Shown here: piece after piece, positions 32,871-41,037 of the stretch
How positions within the stretch are numbered: the stretch's first letter is position 1
Layout of the letters: every line of letters begins with the position of its first letter
Translations under genes and position numbers: made by a program
Notes under the pieces: model-generated
Database searches by the model: none
Told to the model about the DNA's origin: nothing
What the model saw: the letters and a program-made list of their open reading frames with translations, nothing else
Origin: Lachnoanaerobaculum sp. ICM7
GTDB taxonomy: Bacteria > Bacillota > Clostridia > Lachnospirales > Lachnospiraceae
Length of the DNA stretch: 64,000 nt
Direction: 5' to 3'
NCBI RefSeq assembly: GCF_000287675.1
Contig: NZ_ALJL01000023.1
Location: 124,001 to 188,000, forward strand

Positions 32871-33632
32871 TTATTCTGTAACATCCTTTATCAAATCCTT
32901 TATTACTTCTCCGGCTATTATAAGTCCCACAACAGAAGGTACAAAAGCGACAGAACCGGGAATCGATCTTCTGTCGGTACATTTTCTCTCAGTTCCCGGA
33001 GGACATACACAGTGAGAACTGCAACTTATACTTTCATCCTCAAAAGGTACTATTGCCGCTTCTTTTGAATATACCACTTTAAGTTTTTTTATATTTCTTT
33101 TCTTAAGCTCACGCCTCATAACCTTTGCAAGTGGGCACACACTTGTCTTATATATATCGCTCACAATAAAGCCGGTAGGGTCGAGCTTATTTCCTGCACC
33201 CATACTGCTTATTATCTTTACATTGCTTTCATTTGCCTGCATTACAAGATTTATTTTTGCAGTCACGGTATCCACGGCATCTATTACATAGTCATATTGT
33301 GAAAAGTCAAAGTCCCCGGCATTTTCAGGCAGGTAAAAGCACTGATGTGTAGTTACTTTACATTTAGGGTTTATACTTAGTATCCTCTCTTTTGCAACAT
33401 CAACTTTGTATTTTCCTATACTTTTTACATCTGCAATTATCTGCCTGTTTATATTTGTAAGGCATACCTTGTCGTCATCTATCAAATCAATAGCTCCTAC
33501 GCCCGATCTGGCAAGTGCCTCGACACTGTATCCTCCTACACCGCCTACTCCAAATATCGCCACTCTTGAATTTTTTAATTTTTCCATAGCTTTTTTACCA
33601 AGTAAAAGCTGAGTTCTTGCAAACTGATCCAT
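32871..33632 (-). CDS. tcdA: tRNA threonylcarbamoyladenosine dehydratase TcdA
   Basis: E1-like (ThiF/MoeB fold) enzyme of 253 aa that cyclises t6A37 to ct6A in ANN-decoding tRNAs. ATP-binding VAIFGVGGVGGYSVEALARS, DDDKVCLTNINRQ-like segment (IDDDKVCLTNINRQII), and the TcdA/CsdL-specific C-terminal stretch SCSSHCVCPPGTERK then RRSIPGSVAFVPSVVGLIIA. Length matches. It starts about 90 bp downstream of the small-RNA terminator and probably has its own promoter. Confidence 0.93.
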   Translation of the reverse strand: MDQFARTQLLLGKKAMEKLKNSRVAIFGVGGVGGYSVEALARSGVGAIDLIDDDKVCLTNINRQIIADVKSIGKYKVDVAKERILSINPKCKVTTHQCFYLPENAGDFDFSQYDYVIDAVDTVTAKINLVMQANESNVKIISSMGAGNKLDPTGFIVSDIYKTSVCPLAKVMRRELKKRNIKKLKVVYSKEAAIVPFEDESISCSSHCVCPPGTERKCTDRRSIPGSVAFVPSVVGLIIAGEVIKDLIKDVTE

Positions 33633-33719
33633 ATATTATTAGGTAAATCTATCCTCTCATTATTTTTTTACTATCAAGCAAGTTTATATTTTAAAGTAAT
33701 AAATGTCAATAAATATAAT

Positions 33720-33836
33720 AAAAAAGCCGACATCTCTGTCGGCTTGTATTTTTTGGGAGGAGAGCCGAAATGTATCGGCTCGAGTATTATGAAAAAAATC
33801 TTTTATTTTTATAGACTAGCTATCTCTCGTCTATGT
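33720..33836 (-). ncRNA. Candidate small RNA with C-rich (anti-Shine-Dalgarno) segment
   Basis: In the 377-bp gap between metQ and tcdA. Reading the minus strand: -10 TATAAT (33842-33847), start expected near 33835. A 5' hairpin follows, ATAGAC / GTCTAT (33829-33834 with 33811-33816), then an A/U-rich linker. A second perfect 7-bp hairpin is GAGCCGA / TCGGCTC (33775-33781 with 33762-33768). Directly after it is UCCUCCC (33755-33761), then AAAAAAUAC, then a strong terminator AAGCCGACA / TGTCGGCTT with TTTTTTATT (33721-33745). About 115 nt, no open frame of note on this strand. Exposed CU-rich segments like this pair with ribosome-binding sites in known Firmicute sRNAs. The -35 is poor, so the start is uncertain. 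Confidence 0.5.
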
Positions 33837-33941
33837 TTTGTATTATAGAAAACAAAAGTGGCTAAAGTTTGTTTTTTATGTAAAAGGTTTTTGAATTAGA
33901 TATGAACAATATATGAACGCTTCCACAAGTCTGTATTATTA

Positions 33942-33988
33942 TAAAAAAAGCCGCCATATATTCCGACCTTTGAAATATACGACAGCTT
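33942..33988 (-). terminator. metQ (metNIQ operon) terminator
   Basis: 15-bp stem with G-T pairs, AAGCTGTCGTATATT / AATATATGGCGGCTT on the minus strand (plus-strand arms 33948-33962 and 33974-33988), followed by TTTTTTT. Confidence 0.8.
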
Positions 33989-34009
33989 TTATTTATTTCT
34001 TAGAGAAAT

Positions 34010-34909
34010 TTATTTCCATGCAGGTAAATAAGCACCCTTATATACGTCTTCAATAACTTTCTTCACATCATCACTCTGATATGCCTTTACAATCTTTTTG
34101 TAATTCTCATTGTCCTTGTCTTCACTTCTTGCAACAATAACATTTATATACGGATTGTCTGTTCCCTCTTGTACCTTCTCAAGGAAGATAGAATCGTTCT
34201 CAGGATTTAAACCGTTGTCTACAGCGTGTCCGCCGTTGATTACTGCGGCAGCTACATCAGGTAAAAGACTTGGTGTATTTGCGGCCTCTACTTCTGTGAA
34301 CTTGATATTCTTAGGATTCTCTGTAATATCACTGAGTGTAGGTGTATATCCCGCATCAGGATTTACTTTGATCACTCCTGCGCTCTCAAGTACCTTTAAA
34401 GCTCTACCTCCGTTTGTAGCATCACTTGGGATTGCAATTGTATCGCCGTCCTTTAACTCTGAAAGATCTGCGATCTTCTTTGAATATACTCCAAGGGGTG
34501 CAACAATTGTATCACCTATTGCCTCAATCTTATATCCGTTATCCTTTATATCATTTGCAAGATATGCCTTATGCTGGAAAGCGTTTAAATCAATCTCTCC
34601 GTCATTTAAAGCTCTGTTCGGCAATGAATAGTCTGCAAACTTTACAAGCTCTACAGTGATGCCTTCTTTTGCCATAGCATCTATTACAGGAGTCCACTGC
34701 TCATTGTTCTCACCTACAACACCGATTTTGATTGTTGTATCACCCTCAGCCTTGCTGCTCTCTTCTGCTTTAGTGCTTTCTTCTGCCGCACTGCTTGCAT
34801 CCGCCTTTGTGCTCTCCGCACTTGTATCCGCCTTCTGATTTGAACCGCATGCAGTAAGTCCCAAAGTCAAGATAGCGCCTACCGCCAATAATTTACTTAA
34901 TTTTCTCAT
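34010..34909 (-). CDS. metQ: Methionine ABC transporter binding lipoprotein MetQ
   Basis: 299-aa NlpA-family lipoprotein. Signal with lipobox LTAC (Cys21), then a long Ala/Glu/Ser/Lys linker (to about residue 58). The NlpA core has TIKIGVVGENNEQW, VELVKFADYSLPNRALNDGE, IDLNAFQHKAYL and IAIPSDATNGGRALKVLE, the classic MetQ ladder. Last gene of metN-metI-metQ. Methionine is the usual ligand; other amino acids occur in this family. Confidence 0.95.
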   Translation of the reverse strand: MRKLSKLLAVGAILTLGLTACGSNQKADTSAESTKADASSAAEESTKAEESSKAEGDTTIKIGVVGENNEQWTPVIDAMAKEGITVELVKFADYSLPNRALNDGEIDLNAFQHKAYLANDIKDNGYKIEAIGDTIVAPLGVYSKKIADLSELKDGDTIAIPSDATNGGRALKVLESAGVIKVNPDAGYTPTLSDITENPKNIKFTEVEAANTPSLLPDVAAAVINGGHAVDNGLNPENDSIFLEKVQEGTDNPYINVIVARSEDKDNENYKKIVKAYQSDDVKKVIEDVYKGAYLPAWK

Positions 34910-34981
34910 AATAAACCTCCTTATGATTATATATATTTTATCAGTGCTCCGAATATAATCAAATCACTGCATAAAATCCTG

Positions 34982-35662
34982 TTAATGTGTGTTTTTCTTT
35001 ATTGCTCTGTTTCCAACGCCCTGTATCAAGCTTACCATTACAAGTATAATGATTACCGTTACATAAGTTACATCAGTTTGATTTCTTTGATGTCCGTATC
35101 TGATTGCAAAATCTCCCAGACCGCCACCGCCTATAGCTCCTGCCATTGCTGTAAGTCCCAAAAGTGATATAAATGTAATCTGCACGCCTCTGATAATTCC
35201 GGTCATACTTTCTCTTAAATACACTCTGAAAATAATCTCTATAGGTGACGAACCCATGCTCTGTGCAGCCTCTATAAGGCCATTGTCCACTTCATGCAAT
35301 GCACTTTCAATCTGTCTTGTAAAGAAAGGTACCGTACCGAATACTAACGGAAGTATAGCTCCCTTTGTTCCTATTGCAGTTCCTACCACCATTCTTGTAA
35401 AAGGTATAAGAGCCGCAAGAAGTATTACAAAAGGTATGGATCTGAATACATTGATAAGTTTATCTAAAATATTATAGATAAACGCATTCTTAAGTATCCC
35501 CTTCGGTGCGGTCACAACTATCATAACTCCGAATATAAGACCGAAGAAAAGTGAAATTGCACCTGATAATACCATCATATTCAAAGTTTGTAAAGTAGCT
35601 TCGACAAGTTCATTCGGTTTAGCCGATATGTTTGGTAAGAGAATGTGTAAAAATTCTTTCAT
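34982..35662 (-). CDS. metI: Methionine ABC transporter permease MetI
   Basis: 226-aa permease with about five helices. ETLQM-type start here reads LVEATLQTLNMMVLSG, and family landmarks are NVFRSIPFVILLAALIPFTR, GTKGAILPLVFGTVPFFTRQ and the EAA loop EAAQSMGSSPIEIIFRVYL, then GGGGLGDFAIRYGHQR near the C-terminus. ATG at 35662 with GGAGGTGAT about 7 bp upstream; it overlaps the end of metN by 44 bp. Confidence 0.95.
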   Translation of the reverse strand: MKEFLHILLPNISAKPNELVEATLQTLNMMVLSGAISLFFGLIFGVMIVVTAPKGILKNAFIYNILDKLINVFRSIPFVILLAALIPFTRMVVGTAIGTKGAILPLVFGTVPFFTRQIESALHEVDNGLIEAAQSMGSSPIEIIFRVYLRESMTGIIRGVQITFISLLGLTAMAGAIGGGGLGDFAIRYGHQRNQTDVTYVTVIIILVMVSLIQGVGNRAIKKNTH

Positions 35663-36689
35663 CCTTTATCACCTCCACTCCTACTTCCTTATCATGCAAA
35701 TGCTTTATGGCGGCATCTATATCAGCCTTTTGACCGCTGACTATCGCCACGGTTCCGCCGATAGGTGCTCCTTTTACTATTTCCACATCCGCATATATTA
35801 TATTAAGATTTATATTAAACTTTCTGGAAACTTCCGAAATCAGAGCCTCCGAAGTATTGGCTTTCTTATAACTTAGTCTAAGTATAACTTCTCCCGGACT
35901 TAACTTAACCACATCAGAACCTGATGCTATAAGCCCCTCTATCTTTTGAAGATTTGAGGTAGTCTTTATAAAGTCCTTTGTAATCTGATGTTTAGGATTT
36001 GCAAATATTGAGAATACATCTCCTTCTTCCACCACATTACCGTTTTCCATTACCGCCACTCTGTCACAGATCTGCTTTACAACAGACATCTCATGTGTAA
36101 TGACCACTATTGTGATTCCAAGCTTTTTATTAAGACTTTGCAAAAGTTCCAAAATTGAAGCCGTGGTCTGAGGATCCAGTGCTGAAGTCGCCTCGTCACA
36201 TAAAAGCACCTTAGGATCGTTTGCAAGAGCCCTGGCTATCGCCACTCTTTGCTTTTGACCTCCTGAGAGCTGACTCGGATATGAATTCTCTTTATCCGCT
36301 ATATCTACAAGTGCCAAGAGTTCTCTAACCTTAGCCTTTTTTTGAGCCTTTGTAAGTCCGCTTCCAAAAAGTGAATATTCTACATTATCAGCCACCGTCC
36401 TTGACGGCATCAAATTAAAGTGCTGGAAAATCATTCCGATTTTTTTTCTTGCTTTTCTTAAATCTCTAGCTGAAAGGGCTGTCAGATCCTTGTCGTCTAC
36501 AAACACTTTACCCGAATTCGGTCTTTCCAAAAGATTTATACATCTTACAAGTGTGGATTTTCCTGCGCCGGAAAATCCTATGATCCCGAATATCTCTCCC
36601 TTTTCTATCACTAAAGATACATCTTTCACAGCATGAACCGTATTACTTCCTGCACTGAAAGTCTTTGTAACATTTTTCAGTTCAATCAT
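35619..36689 (-). CDS. metN: Methionine ABC transporter ATPase MetN
   Basis: 356-aa ATPase. Walker A GFSGAGKST, signature LSGGQKQRVAIARALA, Walker B LLCDEATSALDP, H-loop IVVITHEMSVVKQI. The C-terminal 100 residues (about 255-345) are the NIL domain that binds methionine and inhibits transport (trans-inhibition), ending KHLHDKEVGVEVI. First gene of metNIQ. Only 84 bp separate it from trkH, so there is no SAM riboswitch; a promoter overlaps the trkH terminator hairpin. Confidence 0.96.
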   Translation of the reverse strand: MIELKNVTKTFSAGSNTVHAVKDVSLVIEKGEIFGIIGFSGAGKSTLVRCINLLERPNSGKVFVDDKDLTALSARDLRKARKKIGMIFQHFNLMPSRTVADNVEYSLFGSGLTKAQKKAKVRELLALVDIADKENSYPSQLSGGQKQRVAIARALANDPKVLLCDEATSALDPQTTASILELLQSLNKKLGITIVVITHEMSVVKQICDRVAVMENGNVVEEGDVFSIFANPKHQITKDFIKTTSNLQKIEGLIASGSDVVKLSPGEVILRLSYKKANTSEALISEVSRKFNINLNIIYADVEIVKGAPIGGTVAIVSGQKADIDAAIKHLHDKEVGVEVIKDERIFTHSLTKHIG

Positions 36690-36727
36690 TGTATCTTTAT
36701 TTCCTCTTTCCTATCATATTAGTAGGA

Positions 36728-36763
36728 ATTATAAAGCACCTGCAAAGATTTTGCAAGTGCTTT
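36728..36763 (-). promoter_or_regulatory. metN promoter overlapping a terminator-like hairpin
   Basis: Minus strand -35 TTGCAA (36751-36756), 17-bp spacer, -10 TATAAT (36728-36733). The same bases form a 13-bp stem, arms 36733-36745 and 36751-36763 (AAAGCACTTGCAA with TTGCAGGTGCTTT, one G-T pair in RNA), lying at the end of trkH. It may serve as trkH terminator and metN promoter at once. Confidence 0.65.
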
Positions 36764-36773
36764 AAAAATAAAT

Positions 36774-38222
36774 TTATTTATCTTTTCCTATCCTCCATAC
36801 TCCCGGGCTGAATAAAAGAAGCATCGGATATAACTCAAGTCTTCCCGCCAACATATCAAATGTTAGCACCAGCTTTGAAAAATATGAATATATATTGAAA
36901 TTTGCCATAGGTCCCACCTTTGCAAGTCCCGGACCTATATTGTTGAATGTAGCCGCCACGGCTGTAAAATTGGTTTCAAAGTCAAAATTATTGAGTGAGA
37001 GTAAAAACATTGATATTACATATATCATGATGTATGTGAGCATAAATACTCTTATACTGGTAAGTACCGGCTTTTCAAGTACCTTACCGTCCATTTTTAT
37101 AGTTTTTACACCTCTTGGATGAATATAGTAACCTATCTCCTGGAATACCGATTTTAACATAACTATAATTCTTGAAACCTTAATTCCACCACCTGTACTT
37201 CCTGCACAGGCACCGCACATCATAAGGAAAATTATTACATTTCTTGAAAGTTGCGGCCACAAATCAAAATCTGTGGTTGAATATCCTGTGGTGGTAATAA
37301 TCGATCCTACCTGGAATGCCGCATGATTTAGTGCTGTCAAAATATTTTCAAAATAGCCTCTGATATTTATTGTAATAATAATAATTGCAGCAAAGATTAT
37401 TCCGAAATACCATCTGACCTCCTCTATCTTGAAGGCATCTTTTTTATGCTTTCCAAGCAGCAAGAAGTAAGCATTAAAGTTAACACCGAAAAGTATCATA
37501 AAGACGGTCACCACCACCTGTATCGCATAGGAATAACTTCCAAGGCTGTCCGCCTTTATACCGAAACCTCCGGTACCTGCCGTACCGAAAGTAATACAGA
37601 GGGCATCAAATACCGGCATCTTTACAAACAGTAAAATAACAAACTCTATAACCGTCATTGCCAGATATATAAGATAAAGAATCTTTGCGGTATCTCTAAG
37701 TCTTGGAACCAGTTTTCCGACTACCGGTCCTGGGCTTTCCGCCTTCATAAGATGCATATTGTAGCCGCCTGCCATAGGAAGTATGGCAAGAAGAAGTACA
37801 ATAACTCCCATACCGCCTACCCAGTGTGTAAAGCTTCTCCAGATAAGTGATGTATGACTGAGGCTCTCCACATCTTCAAGTATACTTGCTCCTGTTGTGG
37901 TAAATCCTGATACCGTTTCAAATAAAGCATCTACCATATTCGGAATCTCACCGGTAAGTACAAATGGAATTGCTCCCACCACACTGAGTACTATCCATGA
38001 TAGGGCAACCATTACAAAACCTTCTCTTGCAAAAAAAACATTTTCAAATTTTTTCTTACTGGAAATAAGGTATCCTATAATTGCAGACACAGCACCCACA
38101 ATCAAGTACGCCATGCCCTCGTGTTCACCGTATATAAGTGATGTTACCGCCGGTATCAAAAAGCAGGCAGACTCCAGCATCATCACCTTTCCCACTATAT
38201 ATAATATAATTGAATAGTTCAT
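36774..38222 (-). CDS. trkH: Potassium uptake membrane subunit TrkH/KtrB
   Basis: 482-aa channel-like transporter. Four pore repeats are recognisable: VSGFTTTGASIL, FGTAGTGGFGIK, ITTTGYSTTDFDLW and AATFNNIGPGLA, each with the selectivity-filter glycine. It translocates K+ with H+ or Na+. Its start shares one base with the trkA stop (TAATG), so the regulatory and membrane subunits are made together. Size matches TrkH better than the shorter KtrB. Confidence 0.95.
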   Translation of the reverse strand: MNYSIILYIVGKVMMLESACFLIPAVTSLIYGEHEGMAYLIVGAVSAIIGYLISSKKKFENVFFAREGFVMVALSWIVLSVVGAIPFVLTGEIPNMVDALFETVSGFTTTGASILEDVESLSHTSLIWRSFTHWVGGMGVIVLLLAILPMAGGYNMHLMKAESPGPVVGKLVPRLRDTAKILYLIYLAMTVIEFVILLFVKMPVFDALCITFGTAGTGGFGIKADSLGSYSYAIQVVVTVFMILFGVNFNAYFLLLGKHKKDAFKIEEVRWYFGIIFAAIIIITINIRGYFENILTALNHAAFQVGSIITTTGYSTTDFDLWPQLSRNVIIFLMMCGACAGSTGGGIKVSRIIVMLKSVFQEIGYYIHPRGVKTIKMDGKVLEKPVLTSIRVFMLTYIMIYVISMFLLSLNNFDFETNFTAVAATFNNIGPGLAKVGPMANFNIYSYFSKLVLTFDMLAGRLELYPMLLLFSPGVWRIGKDK

Positions 38223-39580
38223 TACTTTAATATATCCTCTAAATTTTGCATACCTGTAATTCTTGTTATTATAATAACAGAATCATTTCTTTGTAATGTT
38301 GACTTACCGTTAGGTATCATCACTTTTCCGTCTCTGATAATACCGGCAACAAGTACACCTTCTCTTATCGGTAATGCCTCCAAGGTGGCACCTGTCATAC
38401 CCGAATCTTCCTTTATATAAAACTCCAAAGCTTCTACCTTGCCATGTATAATCCTATAAAGTGCCTCGACATTATTGCTTCCTACACTGTTTTGTAATCC
38501 TCTTACGTATCTTACAATATATTCCGCCGTGATATGCTTAGGATAGATCATACTTCCAAGATCGAACTTCTCTATAATATCATCAAATGCAATACGATTT
38601 ATCTTTGTAACTATTTTGGCATTTGAAACACTCTTTGCATAAAGTGAAAGGAATGCATTCTCTTCATCAATTCCGGTAAGCGAAACAAAGGATGAACATT
38701 TCTCTATTCCCTCCTCCAATAATACATCTTTGTCGGCCGCATCGCCGTGGATAATGACCGCATTCGGAAGCATTGCGGAAAGTTCCTCACATCTTTCATA
38801 TGATTTTTCTATTATCTTTACTTTTATTCCAAGAGGTAAGAGCTGCTTTGCCAGGTAGTAGGCGATTGTTCCTCCACCGACTATCATGGTATCTCTTACA
38901 CCGCTACTGTTGCATCCGACTTTCTTAAAGAAGTCCTTTGCATTTTCTGTGGAGGCCACAATACTTACAATATCACCGCTTTGTAATACAAAGCTTCCGT
39001 TAGGTATAATTACCTCATCTTCTCTTTCCACTGCACATATAAGTACATCCGACTTTATATTTCTTCCGACATCTATAAGGCTCTTTCCGACAAGTATATT
39101 GCCCTCGGAAATCTTATATTCCAAAAGCTCTACTCTTCCTCTTCCGAAAGTATCTATTTCTATAGCTGAAGGGAATCTTAAAAGTCTTGCCATTTCTGTA
39201 GAAGCCGCATACTCCGGATTGATGGTCATAGCAAGTCCAAGTTCTTTTTTCATAAAACCTATATCCTGACTGTACTCCGGATTTCTTACTCTGGCTATGG
39301 TATGCTCCGCTCCGGCCTTTTTTCCTACCATGCAGCATAGAAGGTTTAACTCATCCGATTCGGTAACTGCAATCAAAAGATCGGAATCTTCTATTCCGGC
39401 TTCTTCCAATATAGTATGTGTTGCTCCGTTTCCTGTAACACCCATTATATCGAGTCTGGCCGCCAAAGCCTTTACAACCGCTTCATCTGTATCAACTATT
39501 GTTATATCATGTCCTTCTGCACTAAGTTGCTCCGCAATAGTCGAACCAACCTTGCCACAGCCTACAATTATTATCTGCAT
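38222..39580 (-). CDS. trkA: Potassium uptake regulatory subunit TrkA
   Basis: 452-aa cytoplasmic gating protein with two tandem RCK units. First NAD-binding motif MQIIIVGCGKVGSTIAEQLS, second TMIVGGGTIAYYLAKQL at about residue 225; each is followed by a TrkA-C domain (about 140-215 and 370-450). The frame extends to 39607, but the ATG at 39580 has GGAGATGG just upstream and gives the classic N-terminus. Binds nucleotides and controls TrkH. Confidence 0.95.
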   Translation of the reverse strand: MQIIIVGCGKVGSTIAEQLSAEGHDITIVDTDEAVVKALAARLDIMGVTGNGATHTILEEAGIEDSDLLIAVTESDELNLLCCMVGKKAGAEHTIARVRNPEYSQDIGFMKKELGLAMTINPEYAASTEMARLLRFPSAIEIDTFGRGRVELLEYKISEGNILVGKSLIDVGRNIKSDVLICAVEREDEVIIPNGSFVLQSGDIVSIVASTENAKDFFKKVGCNSSGVRDTMIVGGGTIAYYLAKQLLPLGIKVKIIEKSYERCEELSAMLPNAVIIHGDAADKDVLLEEGIEKCSSFVSLTGIDEENAFLSLYAKSVSNAKIVTKINRIAFDDIIEKFDLGSMIYPKHITAEYIVRYVRGLQNSVGSNNVEALYRIIHGKVEALEFYIKEDSGMTGATLEALPIREGVLVAGIIRDGKVMIPNGKSTLQRNDSVIIITRITGMQNLEDILK

Positions 39581-39681
39581 TTCCATCTCCATTATTGAAA
39601 TACTCATATTATGTCACCCCGTGACATCTGCCTATTGTAGCACAATAAACTTATATTTGCCATATCTAAGAAATTCACTTC

Positions 39682-39710
39682 TTTACTCTGCATGTCTATT
39701 TTGCTATACT
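39682..39710 (+). promoter_or_regulatory. Promoter of the 78-aa gene
   Basis: -35 TTTACT (39682-39687), 17-bp spacer, -10 TATACT (39705-39710) with extended TGC. Confidence 0.65.
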
Positions 39711-39740
39711 GTAGAAAAATATATTTGTATGGAGGTTTAT

Positions 39741-39977
39741 GTGAAAGTACAAAATATCAAAGATGTTGATGCTTTTTTCAAGGTAATCGATGAATGCAAA
39801 GGAACAGTTGAGCTTGTTTCCCCTGAAGGTGACAGAATCAACCTTAAGAGTAAGCTTACACAGTATCTTTCAATGGCAAACATCTTTTCAAACGGCTATA
39901 TCAAGGAACTCGATCTTGTAGCACATGATAAAGAAGACGTTGAAAGAATAATAAAGTTCATGTATCAAGGTGAATAA
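39741..39977 (+). CDS. Small conserved-looking cytoplasmic protein, unknown
   Basis: 78-aa protein starting at GTG 39741 with GGAGG 5 bp upstream: MKVQNIKDVDAFFKVIDECK, then VELVSPEGDRINLKSKLTQY and a C-terminal DKEDVERIIKFMYQG. Alternating beta-alpha pattern, acidic, no membrane segment. It has its own extended -10 promoter and strong terminator, so it is a genuine single gene, well expressed by the look of the signals. I do not recognise the family. An ATG at 39729 in the same frame overlaps the Shine-Dalgarno and is less likely. Confidence 0.75.
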   Translation: MKVQNIKDVDAFFKVIDECKGTVELVSPEGDRINLKSKLTQYLSMANIFSNGYIKELDLVAHDKEDVERIIKFMYQGE

Positions 39978-39991
39978 AATATATTTACCTA

Positions 39992-40026
39992 AAAAGGTCC
40001 GGCAACAAACTGCCGGACCTTTTTTA
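39992..40026. terminator. Bidirectional terminator between convergent genes
   Basis: AAAAGGTCCGGCA (39992-40004) / TGCCGGACCTTTT (40011-40023), 13-bp perfect stem with flanking A and T runs. Confidence 0.9.
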
Positions 40027-41037
40027 TATCTTATAAGCATTCTCACTCTTATAATTTTCCACTATTCTGTATTTTGGGCTTGGGCTTTCGGTATCATAGC
40101 GCTTTTGGTAAATACCGTCATCATCTACCCAGTAATAAGTACCGTTTACAGATGATTTAATATAGCATTTTACAAACAAATATGAGTCCTTACCGAAGCA
40201 GTAATCCTTTCCTTCTATAGTTTTCCACTCCGCTTTGGCATATTTGTAGTCCTTATCCACATACCACCATCTGTTATTATCATTGTAATCCTTTATCCAT
40301 CCCCTTACAAAGTTTCCGCTTATATAGCCTTCGGATATATGAAACCAAGGATTGTGTCTGCTTGCAATCCTGCCGACAGCCTTTAACATTTCTCCTTCAC
40401 TTAAGTTTTTTACTATGGAAGAAGAAGTATCTGGTGCTGTTCTGACTCTTACACTATTACCTGTAACAGTTAATCTTGCACTTACCGGGATTTCATTAAA
40501 CCCTGTATTTTTAGAGTTTTGTTTAGCAACCTTATTTTCATAACTTGGCCTTGCAAACCCCACTATTGTATAGCCTTTACCTTCAAAGCTTCTCTTTCTT
40601 GTCATTACCATACCGTCGTTTGCGATATTTCCGCTGCCGGTATTACCCTCTATGGTTTCATATGTACCGTCTCTGTTTGCCGATACTACAATTCCCGCAT
40701 GATTTACTCTTCTTGATTTTGATGCCTCTGCAGTCAGAATAAGAATGATATCTCCTCTTTGTCCCTTATCAAAAAGCATATTTTTATTTTTGTAATAACT
40801 GTATACGCTTTCTGTGGAAGCGGTCTTCATTCCGTCACAAAAAACATGTTCCGCTCCGGATATCCTGAAAATATCCCAAAGAAAAGTCACACACCATGGA
40901 TATGTTGCCACACTGCCGTCATACACTTCCTGCCCGTAATAATCTGTATTAAATACCACATTATTGCTTTCCGGCGGTTCTTCAGTAACCCCTATGTATT
41001 CCTTTGCTTTATTTATCACATCATCGATTAAAGACAT
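40024..41037 (-). CDS. CHAP-domain endolysin-like protein without signal peptide
   Basis: 337-aa protein. Residues about 1-165 are a CHAP-type amidase/peptidase domain: start MSLIDDVINKAKEYIGVTE, catalytic cysteine in YPWCVTFLWDIF (about 49), histidine in RRVNHAGIVVSA (about 118), and IEGNTGSG after it. Next comes an SH3b domain (about 183-245, LTVTGNSVRVRTAPDTSSSI), then Trp/Tyr-rich wall-binding-like repeats (RWWYVDKDYKYAKAEW, TYYWVDDDGIYQ). That is the domain order of phage endolysins and some autolysins. There is no export signal, and no phage genes are nearby. Last gene of a four-gene operon. Confidence 0.8.
   Translation of the reverse strand: MSLIDDVINKAKEYIGVTEEPPESNNVVFNTDYYGQEVYDGSVATYPWCVTFLWDIFRISGAEHVFCDGMKTASTESVYSYYKNKNMLFDKGQRGDIILILTAEASKSRRVNHAGIVVSANRDGTYETIEGNTGSGNIANDGMVMTRKRSFEGKGYTIVGFARPSYENKVAKQNSKNTGFNEIPVSARLTVTGNSVRVRTAPDTSSSIVKNLSEGEMLKAVGRIASRHNPWFHISEGYISGNFVRGWIKDYNDNNRWWYVDKDYKYAKAEWKTIEGKDYCFGKDSYLFVKCYIKSSVNGTYYWVDDDGIYQKRYDTESPSPKYRIVENYKSENAYKI

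Noticed and set aside
33755-33814. A plus-strand 14-codon frame (ATG at 33770, MYRLEYYEKNLLFL) after GGGAGGAG
   Set aside because: There is no plus-strand promoter, the ATG sits in a hairpin loop, and the same bases make better sense as the complement of a minus-strand small RNA.
36690-36773. Possible SAM riboswitch before metN
   Set aside because: The gap is 84 bp, already filled by a promoter and a simple hairpin; no multi-helix S-box core.
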